The notes: generated by a model not told the origin, from the sequence alone. Shown: positions 6,701 through 13,223, numbered from the stretch's first letter. The stretch is DNA of 13,918 nucleotides from Chrysochromulina parva (GCA_002887195.1 PJAB01001521.1:1-13918), one strand, 5' to 3'. A program made the numbers and translations.

Positions 6701-8297
6701 ACGTGGCGATCTCCTGGAAATCTGCGAGGAGGTCTCCGGAGTCGACTCCGGACCCAGCCTGTGGGGAGGGAGCGCGCGCGCCGTGGTGAGCACTTGCATG
6801 CAAGCGGACTCGAGGCCAGATCGTAACGGCCGCTCGAGATCACAATCTCAATCTCGAGGCCAGATCGTAACGGCCTCTCGAGGCCGAGCAGCTGGCGCAT
6901 CTCGTCATCAATCTGAATCTAAATCTGAATCTGAATCTGAATCTGAATCTGAATCTGAATCTCAATCTCAATCTCCGTACCCGCCTCTCGAGGCCGAGCA
7001 GCTGGCGCAGCAACTTGATGAGCGCGTCCTCGGGCAGGTTGCGGACCTGATGAGGGACGCAATCATATGCAATCAGAGACCATCAGCGCACCGGATCTCG
7101 AAGGCCATCAGGCGTCCTCAGGCGTGCTCAGGCGTGCTCAGGCGTGCTCAGGCGTGATCAGGCGTGATCAGGCGTCATCAGGCGTCATCAGCGCACCTGG
7201 CATAGAAGCAGCGAGAAGCAGACGATCATGGTGACGTACCTGTGGGGAGATGGCGCTGTGGTGAGCACTCGCATGCAACGAGAAGCCTAAGATTGTGGAG
7301 ACGTGCGATCCGCAGCCTCAATCTCAATCTCAATCTCCATCTCAATCTCAATCTCAATTGTGGTGACGTGCGATCTGCAATTCCATATCAATCTCGACCT
7401 CGATCTCAATCTCAGCCTCAATCTCCGTGTACCAGGCCATCGGAGGCGCCACCAGCCAGTAGGCGCGCATCTCGGCGTCGATCTCCAAAGCGCGCGAGAT
7501 GTGGGAGAGCACCGAGGCGTTGATCCAGTGCCAGGCGAGCTGCAGCAGCCCGAGCAGGATGGACACGACCAGAAACACCGTCAGCCCCGCCCGCAGCGAC
7601 GTCTTGATGCCCGCGAACTGATGGCGGAGGGATTCGCCCAAGTTGCGCATGACCTGTGGGGAAATGGCGCCGTGGTGAGCACTTGCATGCAAGGCGACGA
7701 GAAAGCCCAAGCTGCGCATGACCTGTGGGGAGATGGCGCCGTGGTGAGCACTTGCATGCAACGCAACGAGAAAGCCCAAGCTGCGCATGGCATGACCTGG
7801 CTGGCCTGGCGCTCGGGCAAGCTGTCCAAGTCGCCCTCGCTGCTCTGGGCCATGTTCGAATCCGCAGTGTTCTCGTCCACTTCGATCGCGATGCTCGCTT
7901 CGGCGAGGTCTTTCTCCGCGAGGTCTCCGAGGTTGACCTTCTCGCTTCGGCCGAAGACTGCGTCGAGTGGGCTGGTCCTCGAGTGGGAGTGGGTCGGTCC
8001 TCCTGTCTCCTTGCTGGGCCGCCGAGGCCTCTGGCTGCTGCTGCGCGAGCCCCGGCGTGACGACTCGCGGCTGGTGAAGAATGTGCTCTTCGACGCCCGG
8101 CCGACCTCGGAGGGCCGCTCGAGACCGCCGAGGCGCTCCAGCCGCTCGGCCCGCAACCTCTCCTGCTGGTGCTTCCGGTGGCGCAGATCCTCCTCAGCCG
8201 CTTGTCCTAGCTCCTCGAGGTTGTTGAGCGCGTCGAGCGCCTCCATGCGAAGGCTCGAGCGGTCCAGCGGTCGGGGTCGGGGACGCGGGAGCTCCAT
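3753..8297 (-). CDS. Unfamiliar two-TM protein with a WW domain; 13 exons, many introner-like introns
   Basis: Exons on the minus strand: 8297-7797, 7653-7433, 7239-7197, 7046-6981, 6758-6692, 6537-6503, 6362-6228, 6035-5937, 5786-5602, 5471-5446, 5319-5292, 5177-4766 and 4535-3753, in phase for about 866 aa. Residues 1-167: acidic/basic, helical (LDALNNLEELGQAAEEDLRH) with a Ser/Arg-rich stretch. Two hydrophobic segments at about 189-210 (LTVFLVVSILLGLLQLAWHW) and 231-254. Then a helical region (NLPEDALIKLLRQLLGLERR onward to about 370), a low-complexity acidic part, and a WW domain at about 581-610: LPADWREASDAEGRTYYYH, then SQ|WSRP, with both Trp and the final Pro present. The intron inside the WW domain is GC-AG. 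The tail is Pro-rich and contains ALDT repeats. WW domains bind Pro-rich peptides; an intramolecular or trans partner is inference. I do not recognise the family. Exons 10-11 (26 and 28 nt) and the last ~100 residues are the least certain. The ATG at 8297 is the first in frame. Confidence 0.7.
4536..4765 (-). repeat. Intron 12 (GC-AG) inside the WW domain, with TGAGTGCATC array
   Basis: The donor is CAG|GCGAGTGATTGC and the acceptor ATTGCTCGCAG|TGGAGT. Six identical plus-strand GATGCACTCA units lie at 4671-4730, flanked by GACGCACTCA and GAGGCACTCA variants. The GC donor is needed to restore the second Trp of the WW domain in frame. Confidence 0.78.
5178..5291 (-). repeat. Intron 11: TGATGACCTG-type array
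   Basis: The donor is TACGG|GTACGTCC and the acceptor GACCTCCCTCATCAG|GTATCG. It contains a GAAGTTTCCAC duplication and, from 5185 to 5252, TGATGACC/TGATTGCC/GAGTGCC units (minus-strand sense). Confidence 0.65.
5312..5396 (-). repeat. 25-bp direct repeat duplicating a 3' splice site (intron 10)
   Basis: Plus-strand GATGCCAGCTGGAGTCGAGG plus TCGAG occurs at 5312-5336 and 5372-5396, separated by a GATGAGAT-type microsatellite. Read on the minus strand, each copy carries a CGACTCCAG|CTGGCATC acceptor. The model uses the downstream one. Confidence 0.6.
5472..5601 (-). mobile_element. Intron 9: GGCAGGTACC repeats and introner-like 3' end
   Basis: Donor-like GGCAGGTACC occurs at the exon 9 border and again near 5529. 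A variant (GGCAGGCACC) lies near 5552. The 3' end is GTGTGCCCACCACGGCGCC, C-rich, TTTCCCCACAG|GTACCT. The intron start GTACCG and the next exon start GTACCT are alike. Confidence 0.6.
5626..5717 (+). mobile_element. Antisense copy of the element inside exon 9, flanked by 29-bp direct repeats
   Basis: Plus-strand GCATGCAAGTGCCCACCACG at 5662-5681 is the element core in the orientation opposite to the gene. It lies between 5626-5654 and 5689-5717, 29-bp direct repeats differing at one base. The repeat period is 63 bp (21 codons), the frame is intact, and the insert would be translated (RRGGHLHAQAAP). Confidence 0.75.
5787..5936 (-). mobile_element. Intron 8: older intron with introner-like unit inserted at its acceptor
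   Basis: The donor is AAG|GTGATTGCG. At 5868-5870 there is a good acceptor (TTTTTGCAG) followed directly by GTGGCGATGGTCAG, and 81 nt later a second acceptor (TTTCCCCACAG) followed by nearly the same sequence as coding exon 9. The 81-nt unit (5867-5787) is the shared element preceded by a 29-bp copy of the exon start with two mismatches. Confidence 0.8.
6036..6227 (-). mobile_element. Intron 7: GAGATT microsatellite with diverged introner-like 3' end
   Basis: The donor GAG|GTGAGATTGAG leads straight into (GAGATT)n. Plus-strand ATCTCAATCTCAATCTC arrays run from 6113 to 6226. The 3' end has a diverged core (GTTGCGAGCGAGTGCTCAGC, then ACGGCGCC) and a CTCTCCCCACAG acceptor. Confidence 0.7.
6363..6502 (-). 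repeat. Intron 6: TGAGTGCCTC/TGATTGCCTC array
   Basis: The donor is CAG|GTGAGT and the acceptor GCGTCCCTCATCAG|ATG. About eleven 10-bp units (plus-strand CACTCAGAGG, CAATCAGAGG, CATCAGAGGT) occupy 6380-6500. Confidence 0.8.
6538..6691 (-). repeat. Intron 5: TGATGACGCC array plus degenerate double element
   Basis: Five identical plus-strand GGCGTCATCA units occupy 6621-6670. Nearer the acceptor are two truncated copies of the element (AAGCGCTCACCACGG, C/T-rich, CATCTCCCC); the second ends CCCCACACCAG|AT. The donor is CAAG|GTGATG. Confidence 0.7.
6759..6980 (-). mobile_element. Intron 4: GAGATT/GAATCT repeats, exon copy, introner-like 3' end
   Basis: The donor is CGG|GTACGG. It contains GAGATTCAGATT-type microsatellite (plus-strand 6908-6974), an exact 27-bp copy (6873-6899) of the end of exon 4 (6983-7009), a duplicated CGTTACGATCTGGCCTCGAG block, and the core TTGCATGCAAGTGCTCACC at the 3' end, with acceptor CTCCCTCCCCACAG|GCTGGG. 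Confidence 0.75.
7047..7196 (-). repeat. Intron 3: TGATGACGCC/TGAGCACGCC array
   Basis: The donor is CAG|GTGCGC and the acceptor TGCGTCCCTCATCAG|GTCCGC. About nine 10-bp units (plus-strand GGCGTCATCA, GGCGTGATCA, GGCGTGCTCA) fill 7106-7191. No copy of the CCCCACAG element is present. Confidence 0.8.
7240..7432 (-). mobile_element. Intron 2: GAGATT repeat followed by an introner-like 3' end
   Basis: The donor GTACACGG follows TG in the Trp codon; the acceptor is TCTCCCCACAG|GTACGTC. The 5' three quarters is GAGATT/GAGATC microsatellite with a duplicated block GATCGCACGTC. The last ~50 nt is the shared element (CTTCTCGTTGCATGCGAGTG, then CTCACCACAGCGCC and a C-rich tract). Confidence 0.75.
7654..7796 (-). 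mobile_element. Intron 1: two tandem introner-like units (74 and 69 nt)
   Basis: Minus-strand reading: CAG|GTCATGCC...CCCCACAG|GTCATGCGCAGC...CCCCACAG|GTCATGCGCAAC. Each unit has a 5' part copied from the downstream exon (GTCATGCGCA, G or A, CTTGGGC; 18 bp), then TTTCTCGTYGC, then the core TTGCATGCAAGTGCTCACC, ACGGCGCC and a C-rich acceptor. The internal junction at 7723/7722 is a zero-length exon (AG directly followed by GT). The second unit is 69 nt, a multiple of three with no stop. Confidence 0.8.
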
Positions 8298-8437
8298 TAG
8301 TACCGGTAGTGTCTGAGAGTTGTCGCACCGGCGCGACGAAACATCGATCAAGTCGAACTCGCCCGTGGCTTGGAAGCCATAGGAACGGCCACTCCGGGGC
8401 TGGGTTTCAGAAACCGCTCACGAGGACGCGAACCACG
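8298..8437. promoter_or_regulatory. 140-bp divergent promoter region
   Basis: The only space between the start codons of the minus-strand WW-domain gene and uS15. It should hold both core promoters and 5' UTRs. No TATA box was seen. Confidence 0.45.
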
Positions 8438-9885
8438 ATGTTGGTGCGACGAGCTTCCACGGTGCTTCGCCCCGCGACGCTGGCGGCGCGGCGCTTGGCG
8501 GCCGCGCCGTGGCTCGGCGGCAGCAGCGGCGCGCGCGTGCGGTCGCCGTTCCTGCCGCCTCAGAGCTCGCTGCTGTGCACGGCCGTGCCATCGCCGTCGT
8601 CTCCCGCGGCTGTGGAGGCCGAGGCGACGGAGGCCACATTGCCGGAGGTGGTCTGGAAGCTGCGGCGCATTGCGCATGACATGCCCCCAGCGATGCTTCA
8701 AGCCTTTGGGCGTGACAATATGTGCGCTCTCGCGCCGCCACCGCACCGGTCCCATGCGCGCACGCTCCACGCCGCCGCGAGTGCTCTCTCGCGGGCTCAC
8801 GGGCGCGCATGGTTCCGCCGTGCTGACTCGCAGGTCGCAAGGGGAGCTGAACCAGCTGGAATTGCAGGCTGCAATCGCGCGATGGCAGCGGACGGCACGC
8901 GACACGGGCTCAGGCGAGGTGCAGGTCGCCGTCTTCACCCAGCGCATCAAGCAGCTCTCCGAGCACCTCGCGCGTCATCCAAAAGATTCCCACACGAAGC
9001 GGCGGATGACAATCCTCGTGTCGCAGCGCCAGCGGATGCTCCGGTACATGCGGCTCAAGCAGCGCGACCGCTACCGCGACGTCATCGCCGGCCTCGGGAT
9101 CCGCGCCACCAAGCAGTTCGATCCGACGATGAGCTCGCACACGATGGAGTCCACGACGACGTGGGCGGCCAAAGGGCTCAATAAGTGCGCTGAGTGCCAC
9201 TGATGACCACTGATTACGATGCTAAAGGGCTCAATCAGTGCGCCGAGTGCCACTGATGACCACTGATTACGATGCCAAAGGGCTCAATCAGTGCGCTGAG
9301 TGCCACTGATGACCACTGATTGCGTTGCCAAAGGGCTCAATAAGTGCGCTGAGTGCCACTGATGACCACTGATTGCGTTGCCAAAGGGCTCAATCAGTGC
9401 GCTGAGTGCCACTGATGACCACTGAATACGTTGCCAAAGGGCTCAATAAGTGCGCTCATGACGGCGCGGTGCACTGAATGGACTCGCACTGAGCGCCTCA
9501 CTGAGGGCCAGCGTCATCAGCCTGCTGACCCCTGGTCTGATGGCCTGCGTCATCAGGTATAAGCCCAAGAAGCGCAAGAAGCGCGCGACGCCGTACGGTG
9601 AGGAGCCCTGATTGCACCTGATGACCATATGATGACCATATGACCATATCTGGCGCCATCTCCCCAATATGACCATATCTGGCGCCATCTCCCAAGACGG
9701 CCGCACGGTCTGGGGCTTCCGCTGATGGCCTCCGATTGCCTCCTTCATCAGGTGATGCCAAATCTCCCAAGGGCCGCACGCGCCTGGTGCAGCATGCGGT
9801 TCGACAGCGTCGGCTACTCAAGCGGCGTCAGAAGGCGGCTCTGCTCAAGGCGGCCGCGGTGGACAAGAAGGAGGGTTCACTGTGA
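8438..9885 (+). CDS. MRPS15: Organellar (probably mitochondrial) ribosomal protein uS15
   Basis: Exons 8438-8721, 8834-9184, 9557-9597 and 9752-9885 join in phase to 269 aa. uS15 binds 16S-type rRNA in the small-subunit platform. The family core is at about residues 117-185: RDTGSGEVQVAVFTQRI, HPKDSHTKRRM, LVSQRQRMLRYM and RYRDVIAGLGIR, about 85-90 aa in bacteria. The N-terminal ~90 residues are Arg/Ala-rich without acids (MLVRRASTVLRPATLAARRL), as expected of a mitochondrial presequence; a plastid destination is not excluded. The C-terminal ~80 residues are a Lys/Arg-rich extension (YKPKKRKKRATPYG, later RLLKRRQKAALLKAAAV), probably an added rRNA contact. The ATG at 8438 starts the presequence. 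Introns: 8722-8833, 9185-9556 (with a 53-bp tandem array at its donor) and 9598-9751 (ending CTCCTTCATCAG). Confidence 0.9.
9171..9456 (+). repeat. 53-bp tandem array copying an exon-intron junction of uS15
   Basis: Full units start at 9171, 9224, 9277, 9330 and 9383, with a partial sixth at 9436. Each begins AAAGGGCTCAAT(A/C)AGTGCGC, which is the last 14 coding bases of exon 2 plus the GTGCGC donor, followed by intronic CTGATGACCACTGATT. Variation between units is at few positions. The array therefore presents six potential 5' splice sites. Confidence 0.93.
9598..9751 (+). other. uS15 intron 3 with duplicated ATATGACCATATCTGGCGCC
   Basis: The donor is TACG|GTGAGG and the acceptor CTCCTTCATCAG|GTGATG. 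Inside, CATATGATGACCATATG and two copies of a CATATCTGGCGCCATCTCCC block lie at about 9645-9694, recalling the C-rich GCGCCATCTCCCC part of the shared element. Confidence 0.7.
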
Positions 9886-10184
9886 AAAGGGGAGGTTCAC
9901 TGTGAAGGGCTCTTGCAGAGCGAGCGAGGAGGTATGGAGAGTGCGGAGCCAGTGAGGCCGCAGCTTCAGCGTGTCCTTGCCCCACCTCCCGTCCGGTTAT
10001 TTCCCCTCCCTGTTGTGCAGTTTCTGCAGTACAGCGTACCCCTACAAGCTACATTGCTGGTACTATGTATGTATTTGCGCTCTTGTACCGCGCGAGCGTA
10101 TAAACTGGGATCTGCGTATAAACTGGGAGAACCTGTACAGGCAGGTTCAAGACTTCTGAATTCCTTAATACTCCGGAGCGCTCG
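9886..10184 (+). promoter_or_regulatory. Promoter and leader of the 10360 gene, duplicated TATAAA
   Basis: No gene in this gap. GCGTATAAACTGGGA occurs twice with an 18-bp period, placing TATAAA at 10099-10104 and 10117-10122, in a locally AT-richer stretch. A start about 30 bp downstream would fall near 10130-10150, leaving a short leader exon ending at 10184. Just after the uS15 stop, GAGGTTCACTGTGAA is a copy of the sequence around the stop codon. Confidence 0.5.
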
Positions 10185-10359
10185 GTGAGTATCGTGCGAA
10201 GTTTGCTAAAAGTTAACCGTGGTTCGCGCACTGCACGCCCGTCGCGGCCACTTGCACGTTTCCAAGCCGCAGCGCTGAGGAGCGCTGTGCCTGGCGAGCC
10301 TCAGCGACCCGCAGCCGTCTCGCTCTCTGCGCGCGTGCCATTCCCAAGGAGCGTTTCAG
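10185..10359 (+). other. Probable 5' leader intron, ATG directly after the acceptor
   Basis: GCTCG|GTGAGTATCG is a near-ideal donor and GGAGCGTTTCAG|ATG a good acceptor, with TTGCTAAAAGTTAACC as possible branch region. Splicing would place the start codon as the first three bases of exon 2. Confidence 0.5.
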
Positions 10360-11928
10360 ATGTTTAAGCGCGAGACCGTCGAGATCGATCGGCTCCTCCG
10401 CAAGTCCACGTTCGAGAAGCACGTTACGATCGACGCACTCAAATCATCCGACAAGAACTACAACGTGGAGGTCATCAAGTTCTGCCCGTCGTTTGAGGGT
10501 TTCAGTCCACCGGCCTCGCCGGTCATTCACCACCCTCGCCCCGGCGCGGATGCCAGCATCGAAGCCCTTGACTTCAAGCCCGGGGAGGGCAAACCGTTGC
10601 CGCTGCCGCCGGGTACACCTCCCAGGAGCAAGATCAACCCGCACGACATCATCCTGAACGTGCCGCGCGCCGAGCTCGTGGAGATCAAGCCGTGCGACTC
10701 GGGCTGGTTCGCCATCTTCACGATCGATCGGTTGACCAAGGACGCCATCGACGCCTTTGTGGCCGCCGGCCGCCGGCACTTCAAGGAGAATCGGTTCCAA
10801 GCTGGGAATATCTCGCCCTTTACGGAGCCGCTGCAGCACGAGGCTCGCAAGGGCGCGCACATGCGCCTGAGCGTCAAGATCTCCGAGTACTGCGGCAAGA
10901 TGATGCAGACGACCATCTTCAACGCGGAGGACGAGGTGATCTTTTCGGCCGGGAACGAGCTCCTTCACTTGCATGAGAAGCCGCCGCTTGGCCCATGTGC
11001 CGTGTCCATCCACCTGATGGGCTACTGGTACGATCTGACGAAGCAGGGGCCCCTCCTCTACCTGACCAAGCTGGCCTCGTTTGCCAAGGATGTGCCCTCG
11101 ACGCCGCCGAGCCCCCTGCTACCTGCCGGGATGCCAGGATGGGAGCCGGGACGGTGGAGTTGGACGGCGGAGGCGCCGCCACCGCCCACGCCGGTCCAGC
11201 CGACGAGCAGCGTCTCCTCCTTTCCATCCCCACCCAAGGAGGGCCGCATCTGCCCCCCTCCGCCGGTGCAGACCTCCCCCCTTGCCTCCTTCTATAAGAG
11301 CCCTTCGCCAGCTTCTGAGCACGAGCGTCGCCGCTCCTCGGCGAGCGATCGTGTGCAGACGTTGCGCGCGGATGCGTCTCAGCTCTCGAGGGACGCCGCT
11401 GACGAGGGGAGATGTACTCGATCGACTGTGTCTGATTGCCTCCCTCATCAGCTCTCGAAGGATGCCGCGCGTGAACCGACGGAGCCTGGCAGCCCCAAAC
11501 TCAACGGCAGCCCCAAGCTCAACGGCAGCCCCAAGCTCAACGACAGCCCCAAACTCAACGGCAGCCCCAAACTCAACGGCAGCCCTGGGAAGACCAAGGG
11601 AAGTCCACTGGCCGTCTCCAATAGCATCATGATGCTGCCACCGCACCTCGACGCTGCCGAGGATGGCTCAGCCCCAAATCTTCCCAAATTAGGCCAGCTG
11701 CTTCCCAAATTAGGCCTGTTCCGGAGCCCTCACGAGGACCTTGGGCGCCGGCGCACGACGATGATGCGTGAGCTCAACAATCTCGGCAGACTCGCACGCT
11801 GCCTCGTCCCAAATCAGGCCGAGTCCGTACCCGCGTGGTCGCTTGGGCGGGGCCTGAGCCGCCACTCGTTCACATCGGGTATCGCCAATATCCCGCACAG
11901 CCCTGATCCCCCCACTGGCGTACAGTGA
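10360..11928 (+). CDS. Unfamiliar protein: conserved-looking N-terminal half, Pro/Ser-rich tail with SPKLNG repeats
   Basis: A continuous frame of 522 aa from an ATG right behind an acceptor-like TTTCAG. Residues 1-250 look globular and mixed in composition: NVPRAELVEIKPCDSGWFAI, then DRLTKDAIDAFVAAGRRHF, ARKGAHMRLSVKISEYCG, EDEVIFSAGNELLHLHEK and IHLMGYWYDLTKQGP. From about 250 on it is Pro/Ser-rich and probably disordered, with five SPKLNG repeats at 378-407, a doubled LPKLG motif and scattered SP sites that proline-directed kinases could use. I do not recognise the family; no signal peptide or membrane segment is seen. A 99-nt stretch (11353-11451) has a GTGCAG donor in phase, an acceptor typical of this genome (TTGCCTCCCTCATCAG), no stop, and length divisible by three, so it may be a facultative intron; spliced length would be 489 aa. 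The C-terminal end is uncertain. Confidence 0.65.
   Translation: MFKRETVEIDRLLRKSTFEKHVTIDALKSSDKNYNVEVIKFCPSFEGFSPPASPVIHHPRPGADASIEALDFKPGEGKPLPLPPGTPPRSKINPHDIILNVPRAELVEIKPCDSGWFAIFTIDRLTKDAIDAFVAAGRRHFKENRFQAGNISPFTEPLQHEARKGAHMRLSVKISEYCGKMMQTTIFNAEDEVIFSAGNELLHLHEKPPLGPCAVSIHLMGYWYDLTKQGPLLYLTKLASFAKDVPSTPPSPLLPAGMPGWEPGRWSWTAEAPPPPTPVQPTSSVSSFPSPPKEGRICPPPPVQTSPLASFYKSPSPASEHERRRSSASDRVQTLRADASQLSRDAADEGRCTRSTVSDCLPHQLSKDAAREPTEPGSPKLNGSPKLNGSPKLNDSPKLNGSPKLNGSPGKTKGSPLAVSNSIMMLPPHLDAAEDGSAPNLPKLGQLLPKLGLFRSPHEDLGRRRTTMMRELNNLGRLARCLVPNQAESVPAWSLGRGLSRHSFTSGIANIPHSPDPPTGVQ
11353..11451 (+). other. Possible facultative intron, 99 nt, in frame
   Basis: Donor CGT|GTGCAG, acceptor CCTCCCTCATCAG|CTC. 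Near its 3' end it holds a 20-bp near-duplicate of the following exon: CAGCTCTCGA, R, GGA, Y, GCCGC at 11378-11397 and 11449-11468. Confidence 0.4.
11491..11580 (+). repeat. 18-bp coding repeat (SPKLNG), five units
   Basis: AGCCCCAA(A/G)CTCAACGGC repeated at 11491, 11509, 11527, 11545 and 11563, in frame, encoding S-P-K-L-N-G/D. A sixth diverged unit starts at 11581 (AGCCCTGGG). Confidence 0.95.
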
Positions 11929-13123
11929 ACGACGGTTACGAAGGCGGGTGGCTGATGACCGTGGCCGTTACATGTACGACGGTTACGACGGTTACGATGG
12001 CGGGTGGCTGGTTGCTGATGACCGTGGCCGTGACAGCGGTTGCGACGACTATGGCGGCATCTCGCATGCGTGGCATAGAAAGGTGAGGTGAGTGTGGGCG
12101 AGCTCTTGGTGGTAGAGCACTGCGCCACTGGCTGTGACGACATGATGTGGTTGCACAGGTTGCATGCGGTGCACGGTGGGTTGCATGCGGTGCACGGCGG
12201 GTTGCATAGGTTGCATGCGGTGCACGGCGGGGGTTGCCTCTTGCCTGGGGTCAATGAGCCCGTGCGAGTGAGGATGTGAGAAGGTCTGATTGGGTTTAGG
12301 AAGGGCTTGCTACATGCCTTGGTACATGTGAAGTATGATGGGGAAACCGGTAGTTACGGCTTTCGGCACGGCCTGTTATGATTTGATTGATGTGTGCCAT
12401 GTGATCTCAAGGGTGCTGTGCCGTTGTTCCGTCCTGAGGCGTGATACGCCTTGTTCGTTCATCGGAATGTACGGTAGTACGGTTGATGTTCCGCTTGGTT
12501 AGTAGTATGGTGTGGGTTGCGGCCGATAATACCACTTCGCATTTATTCTAGAGGACGGGACGCGCACGGGTGACGGGAAGCCGTGTAGAGTAGCAGGGAT
12601 CCACCATGATTTTCCAGAGCCGAGCCCGGTCCAGCAACACAGGGCGCTCCACACGCTCTCTCTCCGTCCGTCGCGACAGCAACACAGCAGCACACTGCGT
12701 CTCGCGTCAAAGTTGAGAATTGAGCGCCCCCCCGTGCTTGCCCTCGCGCCAGGGTCCACTGTGACGATAGACGCGCCCCGCCTCCCCCTCCCAGGCAAGC
12801 TCGCCTCGTACGATCTCGTAACAATCCCAGGCAAGCTCGCCTCGTACGAGGCGTACGAGGGCTCCACATCCCAGCCCCCATGCTGCTGCTGAACTCGCAA
12901 CTCCATGCCCCCCTTCTCGACGCGCGCGCGCGGCGGGGCCACTCACACACACCCACGAACACGCCCGCCACGGCGCGTCCCCATCAGGACACAATCTCGT
13001 AACAATCTCGATGGTACAGGAGAGGTGTACTCCAAAGGGTGCTCGCCCGTCATGGCGCTCGCCCGTGTCACGGCGCTCGTCTGTCGGCCTTGGCCCCGCA
13101 TCCAAAGCTCCAGTGCCGTCTGC
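11929..13123. other. Intergenic region with short repeats, no convincing gene
   Basis: 11931-12050 holds two diverged copies of ACGACGGTTACG, GGCGGGTGGCT and TGATGACCGTGGCCGT. 12158-12234 holds three GGTTGCATGCGGTGCACGG units. 12270-12540 is of lower GC and shows nothing recognisable. 12790-12849 has a 24-bp direct repeat (CCCAGGCAAGCTCGCCTCGT plus ACGA) with a 36-bp period. Open frames of up to 147 codons exist on the minus strand at 12499-12971 but lack family resemblance and overlap each other. Confidence 0.5.
12158..12234 (+). repeat. TTGCATGCGGTGCACGG repeat, three units
   Basis: GGTTGCATGCGGTGCACGG(T/C)GG occurs at about 12158, 12179 and 12208, with an extra GGGTTGCATA between the last two. 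TTGCATGC is shared with the introner core, but the rest differs. Confidence 0.8.
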
Positions 13124-13223
13124 CTCACTAGACCTCATTAGGCCTCATTAGGGATCACTAGGCCTCATTAGGCCTCATTAGGGATCATTAGGGATCACGG
13201 GGCCTCATTAAGCCTCATTAGGG
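13124..13223 (-). repeat. 10-bp CCTAATGAGG/CCTAATGATC array downstream of the AFG3 gene
   Basis: About ten units; plus strand alternates GGCCTCATTA and GGGATCATTA/GGGATCACTA. It begins 20 bp beyond the AFG3 stop, so it probably lies in its 3' UTR or in an unmodelled intron. Confidence 0.85.

Noticed and set aside
8298..8351. Upstream extension of the WW-domain gene to 8351
   Set aside because: The extension would start at a TTG; the first in-frame ATG is at 8297 and a eukaryotic gene should use it.
9171..9456. CRISPR array
   Set aside because: The 53-bp units are directly contiguous without variable spacers, and the setting is a nuclear intron.
12103..12180. tRNA-like or SINE-like stretch (GAGCTCTTGGTGGTAGAGCACT)
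   Set aside because: A D-arm-like GCTC/GAGC hairpin is present, but no anticodon stem forms and there is no GGTTCGA T-loop.
12499..12971. Two overlapping minus-strand frames (147 and 142 codons)
   Set aside because: No family resemblance, Arg/Cys/Ser-rich, and each overlaps the other; a lineage-specific gene cannot be excluded but is not supported.
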